This document shows, one piece after another, positions 40,871-53,106 of a stretch of DNA of 64,000 nucleotides (position 1 is its first letter; each line of letters begins with the position of its first letter). The notes under the pieces were generated by a model that saw nothing but the letters and a program-made list of their open reading frames with translations, did not search any database and was not told where the DNA came from. The stretch lies in the NCBI GenBank assembly GCA_003427395.1, contig BFEA01000154.1:1404177-1468176 (forward strand), given 5' to 3'. A program made the translations under genes and the position numbers. Source of the DNA: Chara braunii (taxonomy: Eukaryota > Streptophyta > Charophyceae > Charales > Characeae).

Positions 40871-41860
40871 AGTGATTTTAAGCAGCAAAAAAGAGAAACT
40901 TTGAATATAATGTTATTGGAGATGATGGATTGTTTAGAAAGACAAGTGTTTCCAGGTATCATCTCATCCGCTCGTACCTTCATTTTCGTAATCTGTGAAC
41001 TTTTGGTACACAGTGTGCAGGCCCTTGCTGTACCTCTCATTGTCTCATAATGATATGTGAAATGCAAAAAGAAAACGAAGGTATGCTGGTGAAAGGATGA
41101 AAATAGGAAGTGGACAGTCGGGATAACACTTCATCTACCAGTGCTTTTCAGTAGCAAATTTATGGGCGACTGCCATGCAGGGGCTGCGTACTTTGGGAGG
41201 CCCAGCTGTGCGGCGGGAAATACATCCACCTGTGGTCGTGTCTTCGGCTCGATTTTGCCTGGATGCATAATGCATTACTTGGTAGGCCGGTATATCTCGA
41301 AGGATGTGGTGTGGGGCGTGTTGTGTCGGAGAAATTTGGCTGGGAAGAGTATCAGTGGTGTAACTAGGTTGATAGCAATCGACAGTGTCCAGCACCAGAA
41401 CAATGGTTGCAGAAGATCCCAAGGAGTTTTGGTACATGTGATACCAAGGGTTGGACAGCCGTACAAGCGGTAGCAAATAGAAGAATGGAGAATAAGTACA
41501 AAATCAACCAATTATTAAAACCACCACTACCCCGCCCAGCCAAAGAAAAAACTCGCCGCCGTTAACGCGCCGCGACTTCTGGGATTTGGGGAAGGCTCGG
41601 CACCGGGGGAGGAAGCTGCTGGTGGGCTTGAGAAAATTGGAGAAATGGAAGCGCTTGGATTTTCTGTGGGGTGTTCACCTCATGCCGTTCCACAAGCCCG
41701 ACTCGCCACACGGACAATTAGAATACAAAAACAAAAACAGAACTGCTAGAGGAGGGGGGGGAGGAGGGGGGGGGGAGAATGACAGATCTGCCACTCAGCG
41801 GGCAGAGGATAGGAGGGGAGATAACGTTGTTTCAGAGCCCACATATAACGGACTTGGGGC
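40871..41860. other. Stretch without recognised gene
   Basis: A moderately open frame on either strand at 41140-41475 (about 110 codons) has no motif I recognise and is open on both strands over the same span, so coding is unsupported. A G-rich run lies near 41751-41775. Confidence 0.45.
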
Positions 41861-41879
41861 CTGGCTCACCACATGAACA

Positions 41880-42320
41880 AGAGACAAGAACAGCGTCGGT
41901 GTGTATCTTCCCATGTTCTAGTGTAGGATTTGGGGCCGTTTTGCGCATCCCAAGAGCAGTGGAATGAGGCCGGAGGAGCAAATTTGTGCATGTGCTTGGT
42001 GTCAGACTCGTTGGCCCTCACGCCACTACTCTTCAAATGAACCTGTGAGACTGAATCCTCCGCAAGAACACGGAAAGAGACATTGCTATATCTTTTGTCT
42101 TTTGTGTATGGGCTACATGCAAAACTGAAGTGGGGTAAGGCAATGTATCTGTCCATGTTCTATCCTTGGATTCAGTCTCACCGACTTCATCTGGATAGTA
42201 GTGGAGTGAGGCCCAAGGAATCTGACAGGAAACACGTCCACTAAAGACGTGCAATGGCCGTGGTCCACCACTCTGCGCATGTGCGAAATGAGTCTGAATC
42301 CTTCACTAAAACGCGGAAAG
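41880..42320. repeat. Cluster of inverted-repeat arms
   Basis: GGCCCTCACGCCACTACTC at 42013 pairs with the reverse complement of 42190-42215. A TGTGAGACTGAATCC-type block occurs at 42045 and, inverted, at 42170, with a diverged direct copy (ATGAGTCTGAATCC) near 42290. Related to 22285-22408. It is probably several nested copies of one small MITE family. Confidence 0.55.
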
Positions 42321-43250
42321 CAAATGTGTGCACAGGTGCGCCCACAGCCGCACCCACCTGCCCCACCCTACCGACAAGGTGATTGGGTTGGGCTTGGGTC
42401 TACCTATCTACCTATGCCTCCTTGGGTGGGTGAAAGGTGTGTGCAGCTAGTGGGCATTTCTGGGTCATGGGCTGGTCAATATTTGCTCTGGGTCACCCGT
42501 CGGGTGGGTGACAGGTGGGTGAAGCGTTTGCCTGGGTCACTCAACCAATAGACTGAGGACCACCCAAGAAAATGCAGCCCCCCCCTTTCCCCCTTGGGCT
42601 TTGGTGCCTTTCAACCCCCTCCCCACCAAAAAAAAAAAACGAACAAGGCCTTCAGTCCACCTGTGCAGTTGACAGGCTTGAGGTTGTGAGGAATGAAAAA
42701 AGCGGGCCTGGGTACAGTCGCGTAGGGTCGCCTGTTACATCGGGGCCAAAAAAAGGAAAAACAAAACTATGCTCCAGCAGTCCAGCCCTTCGCCCAGTTT
42801 CTCTTTAAAAAAAGAAGGGAACGATTCTAGCCATAGTAAGCGGCTAGATCTGTCCTCTTTGAACTTCGCCCTTGGTTAGTGAACTTGGCAAATTCTAAAG
42901 CCCGCCCCCAACCTACCTGGCCTTACTGCTGCGCGACACCATGACGGAGTGATGCTGGCAAGTGGAAGGTAGAGAGGTGGCGACACTGGTGGAGTCGTCG
43001 TGGGCATGGCTGCATAGGCACAAGTGGGTGCAGGCGGGTAATGATGTTCTCACGGGTGCGGGTGGATCCGGGTGAGGACCTTATTCGGATCGCGGGCGGG
43101 TCGGGCGCGGCCCTGAAATTTCAAAAACTATTTTCCGTGGGCGGGGTCCTCTTGAGGTGGAAATGAAAATTCTCTTTTTTTTTTCTTTTTCTTTTTTTTT
43201 TTTTTCCGGGGAGGGTGACACTTGGGAGAGTAATAAGAGCATCTCCCTCT
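42321..43250. other. Stretch without recognised gene
   Basis: GC-rich with tandem-like GGGTGGGTGA blocks (42420-42530), then T-rich (43175-43205). Nothing coding recognised. Confidence 0.5.
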
Positions 43251-44250
43251 AGTGGTCCCTCAGGTGAAGGCTCCATTTAATGGTGGGGAGCGGCACCTGC
43301 TGGAAACGGGGCAAGTGTCCCTAATGTTACAAGATAATGTTGAGTTTGCTGGAAACCGGGTCCAGCGTCCCGAATATTATGCTATTGTCCTGGTTTCGGG
43401 CCTTCGTGCTGCTGAATGGTCCGGTTGTTTGTGCTATATTTATTGCTGAAATTCCTCCTTCCTCCTCTTCTGGCTCCGCTGTTGAAAGGTCTGTTGTTCA
43501 GAGGATGTAGCTTCTGTTGTTGTCTCGTTCCTGCTTCCATCTTTTCCTCTTCCGTCGTTGTGTAGTTCCAGGGGAACATGGTTTCCACGTCACAGTCCCT
43601 GTAATGAGCAGGCTTCCGTGTGGCACCTCTGCGGAGTATGTTGTGGGAAGCTTGGTTTCGGCTGTCCTCCTTTGTCATTGTCTGTCCCCCTGTAGTAGAG
43701 ACCACATCACAGGTAGCCACTCATGATGCGGCTGTCTTCTGTGCTGTCTCCCTGTGCCTCACGGTACTTGGTCTGGACAGCTGGCTCAATGGGGGAACGG
43801 GGCAGAAAGGCTAGCAGATTCAGGTGGGGAGGGGGAAGGGGGCGGGGGTTTGACTGGGAGTGGGGGGTGTGGGGAGGGAGTGGATGGTGGGGGGGCCGTA
43901 GGTATAGGAGGGGGAGCAATAGGGATTTGGGGGGGGGGCCTGCACCGGGAGGGCCGGTAGTGTTGGCGGTGTGAGAGGCGGGGGAACCATCGAAAGTGGG
44001 AGGTGTGCCCCGGCCTCGGGAGGGAGAGAGGAGCCAGAAGAGGAGGACGGAGGAATTTCAGCAATAAACATAGCACACCCTTCAGCAGCTGAAGGCCTGC
44101 AACCAGGACAATAGCATAATATTTGGGACGCTGGACCCTGTTTCCAGCAAACGTAACATTATCTTGTAATGTTAAGGAAGGACGCTGGACCCGGTTTCGA
44201 GCAGGTGTCGCTCCACACCAATAGATGGAGCCTTCACCCGAGGGACCACT
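43251..44250. mobile_element. 1,000-bp transposon with about 240-bp terminal inverted repeats
   Basis: Left end AGTGGTCCCTCAGGTGAAGG and right end (reverse complement) AGTGGTCCCTCGGGTGAAGG. The arms stay collinear for about 240 bp, through ACATTACAAGATAATGTT-like, GGAAACCGGGTCCAGCGTCC, AATATTATGCTATTGTCCTG and TTATTGCTGAAATTCCTCC. The inner 540 bp is G-rich on one side and has no transposase ORF, so it is non-autonomous. Very long terminal repeats suggest a Mutator-like or foldback element. No target duplication was recognised. Confidence 0.88.
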
Positions 44251-45215
44251 TGAGTCGGGCGGGTGGCAAAAACAAAAAATTGGGCGGGTTGGGTCACGGG
44301 TGAGAAAAAAAATTGTCCACCTCTGGCGGAAAGATACACCTGATGTCGATCTTGTCTTTTGTTTTTTTTTGTCTTGTCTTCTTTACATGTGGAGAGCTCT
44401 GGATTGAGGCCTGAAGTCCGTGAGAGGGAGAGCTGTATGGCAGTTAGGCCCAAAGTCCATGAGAAGCTGATCTGCAATACAGTGAGAACCCGGTAGTAGA
44501 AGCGAGAGGTAGCAATGGCCCGACAGCAAAACGAGAAGCAAAAAAACATAAAAACTGGAACTTTGTAGTGCCACCCCACCAAACGTTGTTGATCTCACCT
44601 AGGCTCGGCAGCCATTGGCAAGCAGACGAAAATGAGGATTGGACCTGAACAACCGGTAGGTACTGGTGGTTTAACAACACTCCTTTCATTGAAGCAAACC
44701 AAGACATCCAGAAGCACAGGAGGTTTACAATGTGACACCAATGATATCGAGTGTGGAAGCAAAAGAGGCGTATTTGAGGTGTTAGTGATGTGATTTTATT
44801 TCATCCTAACCAATGGAAACCCATGGTGAAAGTTATGTTGTTAACAATATGCTTTATTTGCATTGTTTATTAATTGTGAAGAATTTTTGATACGCAAATA
44901 TTCAATTGAATGATAGTATTAAGTGAAGAAGTACCTCAAATGTTTCGCCTACCAACATGGTAAAGGAAAATGATAATAAGAGACAAGATTAACGGAGTAT
45001 GCATGGTAAGGGGAAGTAGTGTTTTTTTTTCTATTGGTGTTCCTTCTTTTTGTTGCACATTCTATTCGATGAAGAGATATACTTACTTTCAAATTGAAAG
45101 AGAACCATTCTTTGGACTAATGCAAAATTCCCTCATATTCATCTCGAAATTTTCCCCCTTCCAAATGCTGACAACCCGGGACCTGGTGGCCCAGTTGGTA
45201 GGCTACGTAAACATA
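44251..45215. other. Stretch without recognised gene
   Basis: Passes from mixed to AT-rich sequence. A tRNA-like A box TGGCCCAGTTGGTAGGC at 45187 without a matching B box may be a SINE remnant. Confidence 0.45.
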
Positions 45216-45217
45216 CA

Positions 45218-45313
45218 TTTTTTTGCTGGGACCTTCTCTGAAACCCGCACGATTAGCTTCCTTGCTCGGGCAGCTTGATCGTGCGAGTTTCAGAGAAGAT
45301 CCCAGCAAAAAAA
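45218..45313 (-). repeat. Near-perfect hairpin, arms about 36 bp
   Basis: GCTGGGACCTTCTCTGAAAC and ATCGTGCGAGTTTCAGAGAA (with ATCCCAGC) pair over about 36 bp around a loop of about 24 nt. Two C-A mismatches on the plus strand would be G-U pairs in a minus-strand transcript. It could be a tiny MITE or a small-RNA precursor; no expression evidence is available. Confidence 0.6.
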
Positions 45314-45319
45314 TAAATC

Positions 45320-47280
45320 CAAAACATCAATAAAAAAAACTATGGTACGAAGAAAAAAAACTAAACAACTTTTGTTTCATGATCAAATTGAAATTATCTA
45401 CCAAATTTGAAAAATATTTTTATTTATTTATTTATTTTTTAGGGGAATGGTTTCGGGTGAATCTGTTAGTGTAGCATATTAGCCGATTAGTATGAAAAAA
45501 AAGTTGAGAGTTATGGTGAAGGATACTTTTTGTAATGACAGTTAAAACCATTTTGTCACTAATCATAAATCATGTGAAAGAGACTATTTTTCAACAAGTT
45601 GTTTTCACGTCAAAGACGCGGCTTAGGTACGAGATTAAAATGGAGAAGGTTAAAATGTGAAGTAGAATGAGAATAATAATGTAAGTAATGTATAATGAAT
45701 GTATGTAGAAAATACATATTCGTGGATTAATGAGAAAAAATCATTGAGAGTTAATAGTTGGTGAATCATTTCAAATGGTTAGTATCTCAGTTCGTAATTG
45801 GATTGTAGAGATAGTTATCGTATTCAATCAATAATACGTTGAGTTGTTCTTATCGAGTTCATCACAGTCACTTCACCAAATTCACCTTATATACATAGTG
45901 GCAAAAAATGTGAATGTCTAACAAAGAAGGGAGAGGAGAAGATTAAAAAAATCCAAGTATGGAAGTTTTGGCAAGAGGTAGAAATATAAATAAGCCAAAG
46001 AATTAAGCCACACTTAAGTTATATATTCTCGACAATGTCATCGATATGTCGTAAGTGCTAATAAAAACCATACTTATTCGTCATCGGTTACAAACCATGC
46101 GAGAGAGACTACTTTCAATTAGGTACTTGCTTATGTTCTCGATTAAAAAAAAAAAGTTTTAGGAAGATAATAATAGTGAAGGTAGTTGACAATAACAAAA
46201 TTTATGTGAGTCGGTAGCTTAGAAAAAAAACATTCAGGGTTATAGATTGCGAATCCTCTCAAATTGAAGGTTATCCATTTTGCTGTTATTTTCATGCTAT
46301 GTGGGAGAGATCGTTTTTTCACAAGCATCTCTCAAAAGATATAAGTTGATGTTGAAATGACATGTGATCATGCTTATTATATTTCATGTTATTATATTTC
46401 ATGTCTGAAAGATATTTTTTTTGCCACCAAACAAATTCGGGATGACGTGTTATTTAAGAGATACAATGAAATGATAGCTTGGGCATGACTGTTCAAGAGG
46501 AACACTATCTTTTATGATGGTTATAAATTGTCCGGAGTTCACAATATCCATAAGGATTTGAGGTATTTGCAGATTTGAGCAACACTATCATTTAAACCAT
46601 CACTATTTTTTTTAGGGAACATAAATGTAACTATTCTAAAAAATTCAGATGAAGGGTATAATCTTATCAAAATGGTTTGCGACGCCATCCAAAAGGGAAA
46701 AAATGTTGCAATGGGTTGTCGGGAAAGCTTGACGTGCAGGGGGAGCATGGGGGAATTTACCTTGGCAAAAAGAGGTAATACATGGGTGCAAAACATGTTT
46801 TGCTTCCGAAAGAAGATATCCCCGCTATTACTTATCCATCAAGATTTGAATTCATCTTTCGTTGAGCACAAGGTACCCTGAGCATTAACGTACAGTTGAG
46901 CTACATGAATGTATAGAAATTATTTTTTGAATCCAATATAGATATGATGAGGATGTATTGTGTTAAGCTATATGAATGTATAAGAGTTATTGCTCCAATA
47001 TAATCTTACGAGGATGCATTGTGTTCAGCAATGACAATAGTGATTGGTTTCGTGTGATGCTCTTGAAGGGAGCATCAGAAGTGTCTCATGAAAGAGAGAG
47101 TCCCTCTCTTACATGGTAAATAACTAATTTTGTGACTTTCCAAACCCGAGCACACTATTGTAAGCTTTCTTTTCCACCTTGAAAGTTTTTTTTTTTTTTT
47201 TACGGTTAATGTAACTTAATTATTTTAAGTCCAACCAATTCAATTGCCCGTCAAATCTGGACAAGATGACCTTTCAGGTT
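45320..47280. other. AT-rich stretch without recognised gene
   Basis: Two partial repeats of a GAGAGAGACTATTTTTCA-type block (45580, 46100, 46300) suggest old duplications. Two copies of a TATGAATGTATA block occur near 46905 and 46970. No domain seen in any frame. Confidence 0.45.
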
Positions 47281-48049
47281 TAGGGTTGCCGGCGTTCGGG
47301 ATGGGCCGAACGCCCGGAACCCGAACGCCCGAACAATCGTCACCCCCTCTCGCCGCATTCGGGCATTCGGCCGAACGCGGACCCAAAAAAAAAAAAAAAA
47401 AAAAAAAATCCTAAAAAATCTAAAAATAAAATATGTTATATAGAAGAATAAACTAAACAACATTGGCCTCAACGTTACATCCAAATTTTTTACCAAATTT
47501 GAAGGAAAAATCAAATACTAAAAATAAATAATAATAGTGAAAATTAGAAAAAAAAAACGAGAACGAAATTTATTGTGGGGGGGAACACGTTTTGGACACT
47601 GCCATCTTTGGTGATTTTTCTGTTTTTTGGGGGGCTGTGACAAACGTTATAAAAATTTATATATGTGCTTTTTACGTAATAGAGAATATACAAATAAAGT
47701 CTGAAAAAATAATAATTTTTTTCATGCCCCGAAATAAAGGAAAAACAAATAGTGAAAAGAGAAAAAAAACAAATTAGTGAGTGGGCAAGCAAGTTTTGAC
47801 ACCACCATCTTTGCCGATTTTTCATTTTTTGTGGTTGAATAGAATGGCTTCAAAATTAAGAGGGAAATATCTTACATCACAAAGAACTTACAGACAAAAT
47901 TTCAGAAAAAAACATATAATACTTAGGTGCCAAAATATTTTTTTGCGGGGTATGAACCCCTTCAGGTTCGGGCCCCGTACGGCGATCGGAACGCCCAAAC
48001 GATCGGGGGTCAGCTTAGGGGCCTCCGTACGTTCGGCCTGACAACCCTG
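47281..48049. mobile_element. hAT-like non-autonomous element
   Basis: Ends TAGGGTTGCCGGCGTTCGGG and (reverse complement) CAGGGTTGTCAGGCCGAACG, each followed by more GAACGCCC-type sequence. The [CT]AGGG start is typical of hAT. Inside are about three imperfect direct repeats of about 205 bp, each with a GTTTTG-ACAC-CCATCTTTG block (47588, 47792). No matching 8-bp duplication was found at the edges and no transposase is encoded. Confidence 0.6.
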
Positions 48050-48860
48050 ACGATCACTATAGTATTTTTGGGAATCCAATGCAGCCCGAGTTTAAGCTTC
48101 CAACGAGGGAATATGTGGGGGTTGCACCCGACCTGGAGGTTGGACGACACCAACCAGGGGTCAGTCGGTTTTATCAGGACTGAGCTTCTTCGATGGGCCA
48201 ATCGTCGTGCTTCCCCTCCAGGCCCTTCCCCTTACGAACATCAGCAGACTTTGCTCAATATCGGTTGAGGGGACCAACGACCTATTTCTAGGTGGCGGGC
48301 GTGAAGCTTACCCAGGAAGGTACCTGAGACGAACAATGATTGAGCCCAATACCTTACAAATGTTACTTGCGTGACTTACTTATTATCGTGCAAATAACCA
48401 GCTTGAGGGCAGAGACTTCACAACTCCGCCCGGGTTACTGATAGTATCAACCAGCTTAGCTTATATACTATTGCCACTGAAAAGTCCTTGCTACTGACTT
48501 CCTGTGTTTTGAAGAAGAAAACAATCATTGGTACGAAGTTGCGTCAATTCTAATCCTTTCTTTATTCAAACTGCATAAAAAATATGAATAATACACTCAC
48601 TTTTACCTATCTTCTATGCTAACATGATCTAGAGAACTGAATCCAAGTCCTACTGACCGTATCCGAATGGCCCACCGCGACCCTACTTCAGTTGAGTGTC
48701 CTGTTCGGGGGAATTTCCTAGTGTTACCCTTTCTATCTCTCTAGCTCCTCTGCATGTGACGTTCGACCATTGTGAGAGGACTAGACCTCTAGTGCAGTAT
48801 ACAGTCGCTAGCTTGTTTCTTCGCGCCGATGTCTTCAGGAACTATTTATGTTGCTTTTTA
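48050..48860. other. Stretch without recognised gene, possibly LINE 3' flank
   Basis: No conserved protein frame. It lies downstream (in the minus direction) of the LINE remains, so it may include its 3' untranslated region. I could not find its end. Confidence 0.35.
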
Positions 48861-50590
48861 TTACCTTTTTTGAAGCTTGTTCACCCGAATAGCTTGTTTC
48901 AGGTCGTGCTTGATCTTGCATTTGATTTTGATATTCGACATAGGTCTATTTTTGAATCGCACCCTGTTATGGTCGGCCCATATCACCTCGCTGAGAATGC
49001 CTCCCTTGACACATGAGCAACATATTCCCAACTTGCTTTGGCTTTTGTCCTGAACGGGACGAAGCCTAGCAGCACCCAACGTCCTTCCCAATCCACATTT
49101 GTCCCTCCCATCTTGTTTTAGTGGTATTCCCACCACTTATGCACCCTCTTCGAGGTGAGATACTCCCTCTAGAGGTGATGTGTGAATTTGAAAGGTCAGT
49201 TGCAACTTTTGCAGTGAAGCTCCACCTTCACTCTTTTGACGAGTAACCATACTGCAGAAGGGGTTACCAAGAGAGACAACATCCATAGGATGCTTACTGG
49301 GTTTCCATAGTAAAGCTTGCATTTGCCTGCTCCTATGGTTGCAGGAGACTTCGTGTAGGAGTTCGTCGTTACCACGTATTCACCCAGATTAACTTTAGCA
49401 AGTCTTGTTGCATCCTCCTTCCCGCTCCAAGTGAGAGGATTCAGGTTACGTTCTCTCAGGGGAACCCTACCAACCCAGGTGTGAGTTCAGGTTCTCTATG
49501 TTTTTTCAACTATTTCTATTACTCAAATTTGAGGTGGGATATTCCACAATATAATTTATTTACTCTCTTCTCCTAGCATTCGCAGTGAGTTGGTATGCTT
49601 CTTTGCCTTCCATCTCTCTACCATTATGAAACCGCTTGGTTGTATCTCTACCGTCTTCTATATCACTTCTAAATCTTTTTCTTTTGCTACCACAAACCAT
49701 GCATCATGAGGGTTAATACCATTCAAGCCCAATAAGTCGAGTCATTTTGGGGGGACCGTTTGGATCAGAGTTTCCCAGTTGTCTTCTACCCAATGAAAGC
49801 CTACTAGTTTTCCTTTGATTTTTGCCAATAGTTCTCATCCGCTAATCAAAGTTGACCATAGGTTTCGCAATTTATCTAAGGACTCAAGGTAGGCCAAATG
49901 TGGATGTGAAACCATTCGCAACGAAAATTATCCCCTATTGGTTGATAATTTTTGCATTATCAAACAAGATAAGGGCAAGATCCTCTTCCTTCGTTTTGGT
50001 TGCTGCTATGTTTCCAGTGGATGCTTTCCCCGGGTTTTCCTAGCAGAGTTCCAGAAGGTGGACATAAGTTTTTTATAGTTTAAATAATTCATAAGGATTC
50101 ACTCCGCTAATTGGACCAAATTTTCTTTAGTGTCCGATATTGCTACCTTGCTCAACCAAGTCCTCAGTCGGTCTTGATTCTTGCATGTTGGATCAATCAT
50201 TCCCAACCCCCCCCCATTCTCTCGAGAAAGTCAGACTGTCCCTAACCGTTTTCACCATGAATCTCTCCGTCTGTTTAGTTGCTGGTTTCCACATAAATTT
50301 AGCAACCAGCCTACGGATTGTGTGAGTACTCCATAGTTGAGCTCCATTATGCGGCTCAGGATTGATAGGAAAGTCATGTTCGCCACAAGTGCTTTCCAAT
50401 AATCGATAAGTATTAATTCATGTTCGTCGCAAGTGCTTTACCAACAATTGATAAGTGTCGGACTCTCCCCCAAAGATTCAGCCTTGTTGCGATATTATGT
50501 TATAATAGCAACCTTGTGCTGCTGCTCGAATTTGCAAACTAATTAGTACCCCCAAAAATATATTTTTTTTCTCCCTCTTTCGCTTCCCTC
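48861..50590 (-). pseudogene. LINE ORF2 C-terminal region, decayed
   Basis: Read in several frames, short stretches match the part of plant LINE ORF2 that follows the RT: LVAKFMWKPATKQTERFMVK then WGGVG (50390-50200), corresponding to the usual F-x-W-G and GGLG blocks; VAISDTKENLVQLAE (about 50150); and KGKLVGFHWVEDNWETLIQT (about 49800). A Cys pair (CCSC) at about 49020 could be the zinc-knuckle remnant. Stops and shifts are frequent. Confidence 0.55.
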
Positions 50591-51725
50591 ATACCCCATT
50601 CTACCACTCCAAATCCATACCCCATTCTACCTTAAACTCGAAATCCTTTGGGAGGAGGAACATTGATTTGTTCCAATTCACGGACGCGTCTGAAAGAGTT
50701 GCGTACTCCACCATGATTTTCTTCATAGTGGATAACGCTTGTGCTGAATACTCACAAAATGCGAACAGGTCGTCTTCGAGTCCTCTGACTATGCAATAGG
50801 ATATAGCCCTTAGTCGTAGACCTTTGATGTCTGGATGTCTCTGGATCCGGTTCAACAAAACTTCCATTTGAAGCATGAACAGTAGTGGGGCCAAGGGGCA
50901 ATCTTGCTGAAGTGATTTGGTCAGCTTGAAAGGCATCGAGAGGTGTCCATTGACAACGGCTGAGGACGTGGAGAAGGTATACATTACAATGCTTGAAAGG
51001 CATTGACAGGTGTCCATTGACAACGACTGAGGACGTGGAGAAGGTATACATTACAATGACCCATTTGCAAAATCTCACCCCAAAACTCATGTGTCTCAAG
51101 TCTGTGAGAATGAATGACCGCCCGACCTTGTTGTATGCTTTCTCCAGATCTAGGAGGAGCACCGTCATGTCAATTTTTTTAATTGCACTACCTCCAAAAC
51201 TTCAATAGTTGTAACAATGTTAGTGAAAATTGACCTCCCTTGCACAAATGCATCTTTGTTTTCTTTTACCAAATCCGGTAGGTGTCATGTGAGTCTTTAT
51301 GCAAGCATCTTTGCTAGAATTTTGTAGGAGACGTTCAATTATGAGATGGGTCTTCAGTTCGTTATGTCTCTCTTGTTGCCTTTCTTGAATAGCACCGTGA
51401 TAACCACATGGGTCATGCGTTTGCCTAACTTTCCCCCAGTCAATACTTCATTGTATAGTTCTATCAATGTTGGTCCGATTGCTGACTAGTTTTTGGAATA
51501 GAACTTTACTTTCAACCCATCCATACCTGAAGACTTTCCTTTCGCTATGGTGCAAAATATGTGTGTGGTTTCCTCTATTGTCATTGGTCTTTTCAAATCT
51601 AGTATTGCAGTGTTAAACTCACGTGAGTGTCCACTCACATGTCTGATATCGAAAAAAAATCTGTGTTGATGTCGTTTTGTGGTTGTCTTGAGGTCAGAAC
51701 GTTTTTGTAGAAAACCTTCGTGCAC
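50591..51725 (-). pseudogene. LINE reverse transcriptase, decayed
   Basis: Non-LTR retrotransposon RT. From 51725 leftward: AKGKSSGMDGLKVKFY (the conserved K-x-PG-x-DG-x-x-x-x-F-Y block), TVLLLDLEKAYNKVG (motif A, with its Asp), MSFGVRFCKWVIVMY, VVNGHLSMPFKL, QDCPLAPLLFMLQMEVLL (motif B, normally QGCPLSPLLF) and GLEDDLFAFC (motif C, normally YADD). The A of ADD is E and frames change, so it is inactive. A 67-bp tandem duplication (50924-51057) repeats the VNGHLSMPF segment. Confidence 0.85.
50924..51057. repeat. Two-copy tandem repeat, 67-bp unit, inside the LINE RT
   Basis: Units starting GCTTGAAAGGCATYGASAGG at 50924 and 50991. Sixty-seven is not a multiple of three, so the duplication shifts the RT frame. 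Confidence 0.9.
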
Positions 51726-52045
51726 TCCAGCATGCCTACTGTCATGGATGCTAGCGGCGCAGACTCGTCCAATGGGTGCTTCAACTCCACCATTTGCTGC
51801 TATGTTCTTTTGGCTTGCAACTTTTGAGAGGTATATTTTGTCACTTTGTCATGTACCACTATCCCTTTCTCTTCCAACACTTCCCTTCATCTCCTCTTCT
51901 TCTCCACATGTAGATTGTCTCATTTTGCCAATCCTTTTTCTCTCTCTGCTGCCTTGATTAGGATTGATATTGGATGACCCTCCCTTTTCTTTTTTGCTTC
52001 TTTTACCCTCCTTTTGCATTTTGTCTTTTTTTTGTAACGAAACAC

Positions 52046-52225
52046 ATAGTGGATTATCTCCTAGTGGATAAGAAAGTATTAGAAGGCATAACAATCATCC
52101 AACAGATCGTTAACCCGCTGTCGGATCACAAACAGGTGGTGGGCCGTGTCAACCTACGAGTGCAAATTGAGAGAGGCAATGGGTTTTCAGAGTACATTTA
52201 TAAAGTCCGGAAGATCCATGTTTAA
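52046..52225 (+). pseudogene. LINE endonuclease C-terminal fragment, inverted relative to the RT
   Basis: IVDYLLVDKKVLEG then VNPLSDHKQVVGRVNLRVQI matches the end of the apurinic-type endonuclease of LINEs (R-x-DY-x-x-x-S and the final SDH motif with the catalytic histidine). It is on the plus strand, whereas RT and the ORF1-like pieces around it are on the minus strand, so a local inversion has occurred. Confidence 0.65.
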
Positions 52226-52512
52226 TCCAATGGGTGGAAAAGCACATGGCGAGCTAGGAAGCTACTCATCGGTACTTCAACTAGACCACGTATTAGATGG
52301 ACAACAGGATAAACATAGCCTTGAAGTTACCTGGTCTTATGTACTATGTCCACTCTGTTGTTTCTTTTTGGAACTATTCAGTGTCCCGCTTCCCTTGTGC
52401 CGACCTCTTTAGCTTCGGAGTGTGTTGAGCTTTTGAAGGACCTCTCCATCTCTACTGCCTCACTACTTTTTTCTCCTTTTTTTCTTCTTCCTCCAACTAT
52501 TCACTCTCACTC

Positions 52513-53106
52513 TTACTCTGGATCTCGGCGACCCCGAGGTTTCAACATTTCATTCCGTAGTTCCTCTTCTGGGATACTTTTTCGTTTGATTCGGGCCTGC
52601 CTTGTTTCCTCTCTCAAATTCCTTACGAGGTCACCTCCAATTGCAGTCAGGCCTCTTGGTGGTCCCCAATTCGCTGTAACGTCATGAGCTGCCTTGATCT
52701 CGTTGATGGAGTTGTCTGTCCTTCCCGATTCTCCATTGTCCAAATGTCATTTCACATGTTTCTTCCTTTTTCCGTCATCTCCAGGCCACTCCCATTCTTT
52801 TGATTCTCATACCATTAGCTCCCTATCTCTCTCCTAAACATTTGTCCCGTCTTATCCTCGTGCTTGCTCCCTGGGTCTCTAACCATCTACTCGCCCCTTG
52901 AGGCAGCATGCTCCTCCATTCCAACGGTCCTACTGCATATTGAGGTTGAGGGAATTCGGGATGCGAAGGGTATTGAAAAGAGGAGTCGTACTGATGGTCA
53001 TAATGTACCATCTGCTCCTATTGGTGCTGATTACCAAGAGAGAATTGGGGTTTCAGGTGTTGTTGGGGCCCTTGCCATCCACTCCGTAGGGCCGGATCTG
53101 CATTAA
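52513..53106 (-). pseudogene. Possible LINE ORF1-like remnant
   Basis: Open minus-strand pieces with protein-like composition: proline/glutamine-rich FQYPSHPEFPQPQYAVGPLE and a basic/acidic helix NLREETRQARIKRKSIPEEE. The position 5' of RT and the basic composition fit a nucleic-acid-binding ORF1 protein, but no knuckle is visible. Low certainty. Confidence 0.35.

Noticed and set aside
41141-41476. Candidate gene of about 110 codons
   Set aside because: The frame is open on both strands over the same interval and no motif is recognisable on either.
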